From Pycnococcus provasolii (Eukaryota > Chlorophyta > Pseudoscourfieldiophyceae > Pseudoscourfieldiales): a DNA stretch of 64,000 bases. The position numbers and the translations under genes were made by a program. The stretch is taken from positions 1,178,001 through 1,242,000 of the forward strand of contig CP150548.1 in the NCBI GenBank assembly GCA_049487715.1, given 5' to 3'. The notes under the pieces are model-generated. The model saw only the letters and a list, made by a program, of their open reading frames with translations, did not search any database and was not told the origin of the DNA. Shown in pieces: positions 57,531 to 64,000 of the stretch (position 1 is its first letter; the number at the start of each line of letters is the position of its first letter).

Positions 57531-58736
57531 ATGAACAGCGTGCACTCCCAACCACTCACGGCGTGTGCGCTGCCTCGCGCGTCGCGTGGAAGAACACACT
57601 CCCTTCATGCGACCCGCACGCGCACTCTGTGCCGAGTCGCACACCCAAAGAATAATACCTCGCTCATACCGGAAACGCTGCGAGAAATGCAAGACGACGA
57701 ACAAGTACAGAGAATGATCGAGGAGCGCAAGTCAGAACGCGCTGCCGAACGCCTGCGCGAAGAAACGGCGGCGCTCGGGGAGGCGCTGCGCGTCGCTGGG
57801 ACACCCACGTTTGCGCAGACGGCGCCGACGCTTACGAGGCGCGTCGTCGACACGCTGCAGATTAACATCGGACTCTACTGCAACCAGGCGTGCAACCACT
57901 GCCACGTCGAGAGCAGCCCGATTCGGACGGAGGCGATGAGCGACGAACTGCTCGACCATGTCATTGAGCTGTGCCGAGAAGGTGCCAAGGAGGGAACGCT
58001 GCGCACGCTCGACATCACGGGCGGCGCGCCGGAGCTTCACCCCGGGTTTCGACGAGTCGTGCAGGAAACGAGCCAACTCGGCATCGAGGTCATTGACCGC
58101 TGCAATCTCACGGTTCTCATGGAGCCTGGGCAAGAGGATCTCGCAGACTTTCTCGCCGAGCACAAGGTTCGCGTCGTAGCGTCGCTGCCGTGCTATAGCG
58201 CGGAGAACGTCGACGCGCAGCGAGGCTTTGGCGTGTTCGAGCGGTCCATCGCCGCACTTCAAAGGCTAAACGACGTCGGATATGGAGTCGACAAAAGCCT
58301 TGCGCTGGACCTCGTGTACAATCCGGGTGGGCCATTCCTGCCTCCGCCGCAGGAGAAGCTCGAGGTGGCGTATCGCAAGGAGCTCGGGGACCTGTACGGC
58401 ATCGTCTTCACGAGCCTGCTCGCGCTGACGAACGTGCCCATCAAGCGTTACGCCGATCGCCTCATACGCCGAGGGGAGTTGCAGGCATACATGGAATTGC
58501 TCGCGAGTAGCTACAATTCTGCCACTCTGAGCAGCGTTATGTGCACGTATCTACTAAGCGTGCGGCACGACGGCGCACTGTTTGACTGCGACTTCAATGC
58601 GCAGATCGAGATGCCCATGGCTGGTCGCCTGAGTCTGCTCGACGTGAGCAGCCTTGCAGACGAGCGGCTGCTGTCACGTCCTGTCGTGACGGGCAATCAC
58701 TGCTTCGCCTGCACCGCGGGTGCTGGAAGCTCGTGA
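57531..58736 (+). CDS. arsS: ArsS-type radical SAM protein (arsenosugar biosynthesis family)
   Basis: The ATG at 57531 starts a transit-like leader (MNSVHSQPLTACALPRASRG), and the enzyme begins at about residue 90. The radical-SAM cluster motif is CNQACNHCH (CxxxCxxC). Family-specific blocks follow: LDITGGAPELHPGFR, VIDRCNLTVLMEPGQEDLA, RVVASLPCYSAENVDAQRG, DLVYNPGGPFLPPPQ, and the C-terminal NHCFACTAGAGSS. These are characteristic of ArsS, which acts on arsenic metabolites together with the methyltransferase ArsM in cyanobacteria and bacteria. No arsM is in the window. Cyanobacterial or bacterial ancestry with plastid targeting is likely. Length 401 residues, intact. Confidence 0.88.
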   Translation: MNSVHSQPLTACALPRASRGRTHSLHATRTRTLCRVAHPKNNTSLIPETLREMQDDEQVQRMIEERKSERAAERLREETAALGEALRVAGTPTFAQTAPTLTRRVVDTLQINIGLYCNQACNHCHVESSPIRTEAMSDELLDHVIELCREGAKEGTLRTLDITGGAPELHPGFRRVVQETSQLGIEVIDRCNLTVLMEPGQEDLADFLAEHKVRVVASLPCYSAENVDAQRGFGVFERSIAALQRLNDVGYGVDKSLALDLVYNPGGPFLPPPQEKLEVAYRKELGDLYGIVFTSLLALTNVPIKRYADRLIRRGELQAYMELLASSYNSATLSSVMCTYLLSVRHDGALFDCDFNAQIEMPMAGRLSLLDVSSLADERLLSRPVVTGNHCFACTAGAGSS

Positions 58737-59107
58737 CAGGGGCAGGCTGCGTCTTAAGAAGTTGACTCTTCTATGGCGCAGCCTGAGCGAAGAACAGTAG
58801 ATGCTGTTTAACCCTTGCGCACAAAGTTCCTGTGACGTGCGCGCGTGAAAACCATTATTTGGTCGCGCCGCGCACCGAGGATTCAAGTTGACCACCCGAT
58901 GCTTTGTGCTTCCTTTTCAAGTTTAGTTGTAGATTTCTTTGTTTTTTTCTTTTCTCGTTTCGACCCACAGTTTGCACGTTGTAGATCTCCCCAAGTCCTG
59001 ACATAAAGAAAAAGAGGATTCGACCAAAACTACCATAAGCACATCACACTTATTGGGACATGGTACACAATAATTCATCATCAGTGCACAATGATAGAGG
59101 AAGTAAT
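58737..59107. other. Convergent intergenic region
   Basis: 371 bp between two 3' ends, AT-rich toward 58920-59100. No gene, tRNA or repeat is recognised. Confidence 0.5.
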
Positions 59108-60328
59108 TTACAATGGGGGCAAGCAAACGGCACGCCGTGTGGACTTGTCGCGAGGAGGAGCGGATGCGGCGGGACGCGACGGCGACTTGCGCGGCGAAGG
59201 CACCCCGGCAATCACAGGGAGCTTGAAGTCCGCACGACGCCCAGAGACCACGGCGGCGCCCGCGAGCACGGCTTTACCTCCCATCAAAGGCTGCGAATTT
59301 GCACGTCTCCGACGCAAGTCGTCTGCGATGCTCCGACGACGTGGCGAAGCAGGGCCTGCCAGAGGCGTAAGGAAATTCGAACGTTCTAGCCTCAAAATCG
59401 ATCCTCCACCTGCAGCAGCCTCCGCGGCTTTGTCCGCCACGAGCGCCAGTAGGCGTGACGCCGACACTGAAAAAGGCTGTTCCTGAGATTTTGGCGCCGG
59501 CGCCGGCGCCGGTGCCCGTGGTGGTGGCGTAATTGGCTTCACTCGCGATGCGATCAATGCGCGCAGTGCGTCGTCGACGCCGCTTTCGCACGCGCGCCTC
59601 TCAGCCGCCTCGAGCGACTCCTCAGCCTTGCACATGTGTGGAACCGCCTCGGGTGCCCCAGCGTCTGAAACGCGTCTTGCAAGTGCCTCCGCCGCCGCTT
59701 CCGCGGTACTTGCAACCAACCGAGCGGTGGTGTCGAGGCAGCGCAATGTGCTCGCGTCGAAGCACGCCAACGCGATGATACCGCTCTCCTCGCCTTCGAC
59801 ATCGTGCGTTGTTAGCGGTGACTGGGTGTGGCTGAATACAGCCCGTCTTCCCACGCACGCAAGCTCGCTGATGTCGTCCGCCGTTCGCACGTAGTGCCCT
59901 TCGTCATGCGCGGGATGTGGAGGTGTCGTCGGAACGACGTCGGTCGTACGAGCCTTCAGCCATCTCGCATTTTTCGCCGCCGCTTCCGCGAGCCTGCGCG
60001 CCGCCTCCGCAGGAAGCTGGCTCCACTCCGCAGCCATATCGTCGATCGGCTTAACTTCCTGCCCATCCTCGTGTCTTCGTCTTGGCGCGCGCCGTGCCGT
60101 CGGCAATGGCCACGAAGGCACGTCCTCGTGCGGCGCCGCGGCTGATGTTGAGAGCGCATGCGCGTCGACAGGTCTGGATGCGGCCGCGACTGAAACGGCA
60201 GCGTCCGTCCTTGCGATGGCCCTCGCCAGTCTGCTGGTGTCCGATGGGACAGCTGCAACCGCCGCCTCCTCAAGCCACGCGGCGTCCAGTCGCGCACCCG
60301 CGTCGTTGGCGTCGGCGCAACTCGCCAT
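59108..60328 (-). CDS. Hypothetical Ala-rich protein
   Basis: The ATG at 60328 (MASCADANDAGARLDAAWLE) gives 406 residues; the longer frame upstream is Arg-rich non-ATG sequence overlapping the neighbouring promoter. It contains helical Ala/Arg segments (AAEAARRLAEAAAKNARWL) and one more ordered block (VGRRAVFSHTQSPL, GIIALACFDASTLRCLDTTARLVAS). Pro-rich linker PPPRAPAPAPAPK precedes a basic tail. No family was recognised. It shares a 167-bp divergent promoter with the PIG-Y-like gene. Confidence 0.65.
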   Translation of the reverse strand: MASCADANDAGARLDAAWLEEAAVAAVPSDTSRLARAIARTDAAVSVAAASRPVDAHALSTSAAAPHEDVPSWPLPTARRAPRRRHEDGQEVKPIDDMAAEWSQLPAEAARRLAEAAAKNARWLKARTTDVVPTTPPHPAHDEGHYVRTADDISELACVGRRAVFSHTQSPLTTHDVEGEESGIIALACFDASTLRCLDTTARLVASTAEAAAEALARRVSDAGAPEAVPHMCKAEESLEAAERRACESGVDDALRALIASRVKPITPPPRAPAPAPAPKSQEQPFSVSASRLLALVADKAAEAAAGGGSILRLERSNFLTPLAGPASPRRRSIADDLRRRRANSQPLMGGKAVLAGAAVVSGRRADFKLPVIAGVPSPRKSPSRPAASAPPRDKSTRRAVCLPPL

Positions 60329-60495
60329 GGGAAGAAGACTTTTAAGGCGCGGCTCACCTGCGCGGCTCGAGACCCCCAACCCCGACTCGCGGTTAGGGGT
60401 TGGGAGCCCAGCAGGATGGCAGGGTAGATTGGCAGGGTCGATTGGCACCCACCATCCCAAACCGCCACGGACTGATCGAGCGAGTGAGCGAGGGC

Positions 60496-60927
60496 ATGAC
60501 CACGCAGAGAACGCCACCCGACGTCGCGAGACTATGGCGCCGCGTATCCTCCACCCACCGCATGGCGGACCTGCTCGACGGCGACGGCGACGACGACGGC
60601 GACGCGGTGGAGAGCGCGCGCTCGCGTGGGCAAAACGGAACGCACGAGGAGGCGGCGAGCGCCCCTGCAGCCGACGATGCCGTGCGGTGGGGCCAGGCGG
60701 TGGGAGGATTGTCACTCGTCGTGACTTCCGCCGCCTTGCCAATCGCTGTCGTCGCGCTTGCCTACTCTGGCAGGGATTGGCAGAGAAAACCTGCAGCAAC
60801 GGCTGAGGCAATGCTGGGTGCGCACTCGGGAGCGTACTACGCGCTGCTCGTGCCGCTGTGCGTTCCAACGGCTATCATCTTCGTGTTTGTGAACTGGTTC
60901 TTTCTGAAGTCCTTCAAGCACGCGTGA
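60496..60927 (+). CDS. PIGY: PIG-Y-like subunit of GPI-GlcNAc transferase
   Basis: The ATG at 60496 gives 143 residues: an acidic N-terminal tail, then two membrane helices (GGLSLVVTSAALPIAVVALAY and YYALLVPLCVPTAIIFVFVN) and a C-terminal WFFLKSFKHA. The second helix and tail follow the PIG-Y pattern (YxLLxPxxxPxxxxF...W..xKxFxH). PIG-Y stabilises the ER enzyme that starts GPI-anchor synthesis. The family is tiny and divergent, so the assignment rests on that C-terminal pattern and size. Confidence 0.7.
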   Translation: MTTQRTPPDVARLWRRVSSTHRMADLLDGDGDDDGDAVESARSRGQNGTHEEAASAPAADDAVRWGQAVGGLSLVVTSAALPIAVVALAYSGRDWQRKPAATAEAMLGAHSGAYYALLVPLCVPTAIIFVFVNWFFLKSFKHA

Positions 60928-60974
60928 GAGCTGTGCATTGTTGTATTATGTATGTTTTATGTAACAAGTTCAGT

Positions 60975-61343
60975 CTAGTTTTTTTCATTCTCCATCTTTA
61001 CGTCTCTCACCTCTTCCACCCTCGTGTCGCCCGCCTCTCTCAGCCGCGACGACCAAGTCGACAGATTTGCTTTCACCTCTTCAATCAGCCTCTCCTTCTC
61101 CGCCACCTCCTTTTCCAGCGCCTCCACCTCACGCTCCGCCGCCTCGCGCGAGTTGGGAGAAGGGTGTCCAAGCACCGCGCGCATGGCGTTGCATGCCATC
61201 CTCAAGTGCGCGGCGTGCTTGCTCGCGTCGTGCGACGATGGCGTGGCGTCCATCAGGCTTCGCAAGTGCGCGTCGAATGCGCGCAGGTGAGGCGTGCACG
61301 TGGCGGTGGGCACGGAGCGCGTCGCGCCGCCGTCGGTGGGCAT
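60975..61343 (-). CDS. Small coiled-coil protein, possibly MED28-like
   Basis: The ATG at 61343 gives 122 residues: a helical N-terminal half (PHLRAFDAHLRSLMDA, KHAAHLRMACNAMRAVLG) and a C-terminal coiled coil (REAAEREVEALEKEVAEKER, then LIEEVKANLSTWSSRL). A helix followed by a coil ending in a Trp-containing LxxWxxxL motif resembles Mediator subunit 28, but the match is weak and other small coiled-coil subunits fit as well. Confidence 0.6.
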   Translation of the reverse strand: MPTDGGATRSVPTATCTPHLRAFDAHLRSLMDATPSSHDASKHAAHLRMACNAMRAVLGHPSPNSREAAEREVEALEKEVAEKERLIEEVKANLSTWSSRLREAGDTRVEEVRDVKMENEKN

Positions 61344-61472
61344 GGGAACGCAGGGGCGAGAACGGGGAGTGGGCAGGGAGGGCCGAGGCCGAGGGGCTGG
61401 AGAGGGGCAGGGAAAACCCCAAAGGATTAATGATATTCGGGGTTTGCCCCTCTGACGTCACCTCACTCTCGC

Positions 61473-61670
61473 ATGTCGCCCGCTGCTGCCGCCGCCGCGT
61501 CTCGCAAGGGCGCCTCCAACCTCGCTGTCGGCGTAACCTTGCTCGGATTCGTCGGCGCAACCTACGCGTACGTGATACGCGCGGTGGGGAAGAGCGAACT
61601 CGACGACGCCATCGAAACGTTCGAACAGAAGCAAAAGGCCTTGGACACCATCGCGAAAAACGCAAAGTAG
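61473..61670 (+). CDS. COA3: COA3-like cytochrome c oxidase assembly factor
   Basis: The ATG at 61473 gives 65 residues: a short basic N-terminus (SRKGASNLAVG), one membrane helix (VTLLGFVGATYAYVIRAVG) and a charged C-terminal helix. Helix with GxxYAYxxxAV and the small size match COA3/CCDC56, a mitochondrial inner-membrane factor that binds newly made COX1. The family is short, so confidence is moderate. Confidence 0.7.
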   Translation: MSPAAAAAASRKGASNLAVGVTLLGFVGATYAYVIRAVGKSELDDAIETFEQKQKALDTIAKNAK

Positions 61671-61723
61671 GGAGGGATCCGCTGGACTGGGACCTGGGTG
61701 GTGAGTGAGTTTGGGCTGAGCGG

Positions 61724-61750
<27 letters not shown>
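61724..61750. repeat. GT dinucleotide repeat
   Basis: About 13 GT units, 13 bp before the TGS1 start, in its 5' UTR. Confidence 0.9.
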
Positions 61751-61754
<4 letters not shown>

Positions 61755-61763
61755 TGCGTGAAG

Positions 61764-62768
61764 ATGGTGGAGATTGTGCACACGACACGCCGTGTTGTGT
61801 CCGCGGAGGAACGCAAGGGAGCGGCAGACAGGCAAGCACAGCAGCGAGCCAAGCTTGGACTGCCGTTGGCGTTTGGCGCTGGCGAAGATGCTGCTGCCGG
61901 CGCTGAAGTTGAGGCTGCGCAACAAGGGCGAGAGAGAGGGTGGGAGGAAATGTACGACGATGTCACGGGCGCGGCGTACTGGCGACACCGTCGGACGGGA
62001 CGTGCGACGTGGGATCCGCCGCCGCCGGAGGCGACGCCCACCGAGGGACGCGACGACCTCAAGAGATACCACGAGAGGAGATACGAGCTGTTCCGGCGCT
62101 TCGACGAGGGCGTTCGGCTTGACGACGAGGCGTGGTTCTCCGTGACGCCGGAGCTGCTCGCGAAGCACCAAGCGAAGCGACTCCTTCAAGCCGTCGCGAA
62201 GCCGCACAGCATGGTTGCCGTCGACGTGTACGCTGGCGCGGGAGGAAATGCCATACAGCTCGCGCACAGGGGAGGTGCCAATGCCCACGTGCTTGGCTTG
62301 GAACTCGACACCGAGCGCGCGCACGACGCGGCGCACAACGCGCATGTCTACGGCGCGCGTTGGCGCGTTGACATCGTCATTGCCGACGCCACGGTTCTGC
62401 TCCCTCGCCTTCGCGCGGGAATCGTGGATGCCGTGTTCTCCTCTCCACCGTGGGGAGGTCCGAGATATCGTCGCGAGCAGGATGGAAGTTTTGACGCCGA
62501 CACGCTAGCACCACTCTCACTTGCGGATCTTTGGATCGCCGCGCGTCGCCTGCTGCGCGACGACGACGACGGCGGCGGCATTGCGCCACAATCAACCATC
62601 GCCACGTTTCTGCCAAGAGCGACGACCGACGCAAGCATCACGCACGCGGCGGAGATGGCTGGGTTTGATGAGGTGGAGGTGGAGACGGCCGTACTCGACC
62701 GAAGGGCGGTTGGCGTGACGGTTTACTGCCGCCGCGCGGCATCACCCACAAGTGATGTGTTGTATTAA
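61764..62768 (+). CDS. TGS1: Trimethylguanosine synthase TGS1 with WW-type module
   Basis: The ATG at 61764 (MVEIVHTTRRVV) follows the GT repeat. Residues about 55-90 form a WW-like module (WEEMYDDVTGAAYWRHRRTG, then ATWDPP), found also in plant TGS1. The methyltransferase domain begins YELFRRFDEGVRLDDEAWFSVTPE, has SAM motif I VAVDVYAGAGGNAIQLA, LGLELDTER (motif II), and catalytic motif IV SSPPWGGPRY, which stacks the m7G cap. It converts m7G caps of snRNAs and snoRNAs to 2,2,7-trimethylguanosine. Length 334 residues; its 3' end is 38 bp from that of the converging dehydrogenase gene. Confidence 0.93.
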   Translation: MVEIVHTTRRVVSAEERKGAADRQAQQRAKLGLPLAFGAGEDAAAGAEVEAAQQGRERGWEEMYDDVTGAAYWRHRRTGRATWDPPPPEATPTEGRDDLKRYHERRYELFRRFDEGVRLDDEAWFSVTPELLAKHQAKRLLQAVAKPHSMVAVDVYAGAGGNAIQLAHRGGANAHVLGLELDTERAHDAAHNAHVYGARWRVDIVIADATVLLPRLRAGIVDAVFSSPPWGGPRYRREQDGSFDADTLAPLSLADLWIAARRLLRDDDDGGGIAPQSTIATFLPRATTDASITHAAEMAGFDEVEVETAVLDRRAVGVTVYCRRAASPTSDVLY

Positions 62769-62806
62769 AAAAATAAAGAGTAAGAATAACAACCGATGCA
62801 TGCAAA

Positions 62807-64000
62807 TCAACGCTCGATTCTCGAGAGCGATCGCCCGAACACCATCGACGTCAGCCAGTCCATGGCGACGTGAAATCTGCTGCGCCATGTGCCTAGTCGC
62901 GTCAAGTACGCACTACGCCACGCGAGCCACGACGAGATGCCAGTCATGGTGAGGAGACTGCCACCTGAATCCTTCTTGCCAAGTTCGATTACCGCCTCAC
63001 CCGTCGTCAGCGCTGCCATACTTCCCAGGTGAAGGTACTTGAACGTGCTGGCGCTCTCATCCAGCCGAAAGCCACCCTCGCGCGCTTCAGCGTTTAGCAG
63101 CTTCGCGACGAATTTTCCCTGCTGCTCCGCCACCTGCGCAAGAGGCGGTAGTGGCGTCTCCGAATTCGACGCGCAGTCGCCAAGCGCGAATACGTCTGCA
63201 CACACCTCGCCGGTCGCCTTGTCGAAGACGTTCAGGCGATCGTTCACCGCGAGTCGTCCTCCTTTGCTAAGCATGAACGGCAGCGAGCTCATGAACGGCG
63301 TGGGGCCCACGCCTGTGCTCCACACAATCAATCCCGTGGGAATGGCGGTGCCATCCTTCAGCTCCACGGCGCCGTCCGTGACGCGCTGCACGATCCCCTT
63401 GACGATATCCACGCCACCTTGCGTGAGTTTGCTCGCGGCATACTTTCGCAGCGATCCATCAAAGCTGCCGAGAAGCTCGTTCGCCTCGATAAGCGTCACT
63501 TTCATGTCGGCACAAGCTTCGGGGTGTGCCTTGCGCATCGTTTCGCGGATGAAACTCGCAAGCTCGCCCGCAAACTCGACGCCGGTTGGCCCGCCTCCCA
63601 CAATCACGGTTTGCAGCAATTTCTTTCTCTCCTCACGCGTGCGCGAGGGAACGCTAGCAAGCGCGACGTTCGTGAGCAACCGCTCGCGGATGCGGAATGC
63701 GTGCGTGGCATCTCGAAGCGGAAATGTGTGTTCGTCGACGCCTGGCACGCCGAACGTGGTTCCGAGTGCTCCCGTGCAGACGGCGAGTTTGTCGAACTTC
63801 ACTTCGTACTCGTGGCCGTCGGCACACTCGCAGACGATCACCTTTTTAGCGACGTCGACCCCCTTCGCTTTCCCCGCGTAGTAGTGGTTCTTCGGGTTTC
63901 CGAGGTCCGGCTGCAGGTATCTGATTGGCTCGATGACGCTCGTGATTTCGAGCGTGCCGACCGCGGCTGAAGCGAGCAGCGGTGTGAATACCATGTGGTT
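62807..64000 (-). CDS. Type II NAD(P)H dehydrogenase, 5' partial
   Basis: The frame is open from the right edge, where NHMVFTPLLASAAVGTLE shows the protein already inside the FAD-domain; the first Rossmann motif lies beyond the window. Visible are the NAD(P)H-binding motif TVIVGGGPTGVEFAGEL, WSTGVGPTPF, the second FAD contact VFALGDCA, and the C-terminal membrane-association region (FKYLHLGSMAALTTGEAVIE, WLAWRSAYLTRLGTWRSRF) typical of NDA/NDB/NDC enzymes. It passes electrons from NAD(P)H to quinone without pumping protons, in mitochondria or chloroplasts. Location cannot be told without the N-terminus. Confidence 0.93.
   Translation of the reverse strand, partial: NHMVFTPLLASAAVGTLEITSVIEPIRYLQPDLGNPKNHYYAGKAKGVDVAKKVIVCECADGHEYEVKFDKLAVCTGALGTTFGVPGVDEHTFPLRDATHAFRIRERLLTNVALASVPSRTREERKKLLQTVIVGGGPTGVEFAGELASFIRETMRKAHPEACADMKVTLIEANELLGSFDGSLRKYAASKLTQGGVDIVKGIVQRVTDGAVELKDGTAIPTGLIVWSTGVGPTPFMSSLPFMLSKGGRLAVNDRLNVFDKATGEVCADVFALGDCASNSETPLPPLAQVAEQQGKFVAKLLNAEAREGGFRLDESASTFKYLHLGSMAALTTGEAVIELGKKDSGGSLLTMTGISSWLAWRSAYLTRLGTWRSRFHVAMDWLTSMVFGRSLSRIER

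Overview
The window looks like nuclear DNA of a small, gene-dense, GC-rich green alga, most likely a prasinophyte-type chlorophyte. It mixes typical eukaryotic genes (RFC2, MED31, TRM4/NSUN2, TGS1, PIG-Y, tomosyn, HECT E3) with plant-lineage ones: an ELIP/LHC-like protein, an HCF173-like SDR-CIA30 protein, an Obg GTPase, a PEP carboxylase ending in NTG and a type II NAD(P)H dehydrogenase. About 31 protein genes lie on both strands in 64 kb, mostly without introns. Three GT-AG introns are convincing: one of 110 nt in an ARMC2-like gene, and two of 414 and 302 nt in the TRM4 gene. An ARMC2-like protein suggests a flagellate stage. The species cannot be fixed from sequence alone.

Layout. 1-12.6 kb: sugar kinase (5' end outside the window), tomosyn/Lgl R-SNARE protein, DUF3445 haem-oxygenase-like protein, GRWD1/Rrb1, a decayed transposase scrap, HCF173-like protein, RFC2 and a Gln-rich four-helix membrane protein. 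12.7-25.8 kb: ELIP-like protein, secreted LRR-TIG protein, protein kinase, Obg GTPase, 6-phosphogluconolactonase and ARMC2-like armadillo protein. 26-31 kb: secreted and membrane proteins, including one with an internal 57-residue duplication and a secreted sialidase-like protein with a discoidin-like tail. 31.7-38.7 kb: a 1.8-kb tandem segmental duplication. The second copy holds an intact secreted TSP1-domain gene next to an intact PEP carboxylase; the first holds a broken TSP1 gene and a 112-codon scrap of the PEP carboxylase 3' end. 39-46.6 kb: coiled-coil protein, nuclear-looking acidic protein, MED31, TRM4. 47.0-50.4 kb: a DIRS-like tyrosine-recombinase retrotransposon with split direct repeats, internally deleted. 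50.5-64 kb: UMP/CMP kinase, RCC1-HECT E3 ligase, a syntaxin-6-N-domain membrane protein, ArsS-type radical SAM protein, PIG-Y, COA3, TGS1 and a type II NAD(P)H dehydrogenase running off the right edge.

Several genes that are otherwise clearly real change reading frame by one base at one point (tomosyn, Obg, ARMC2-like, the coiled-coil gene, probably the gene at 41.4 kb and possibly the kinase). Most of the shifts lie in or near simple GC-rich repeats. Sequence or assembly error is the first explanation, with very short introns or real frameshifting as alternatives.

No obvious operon-like functional clustering is seen. Neighbours are linked mainly by shared divergent promoters (DUF3445/GRWD1, RFC2/membrane protein, LRR/kinase, PEPC/coiled-coil, MED31/TRM4) and tight convergent 3' ends. 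Two of the convergent 3' junctions carry the same 24-bp sequence.
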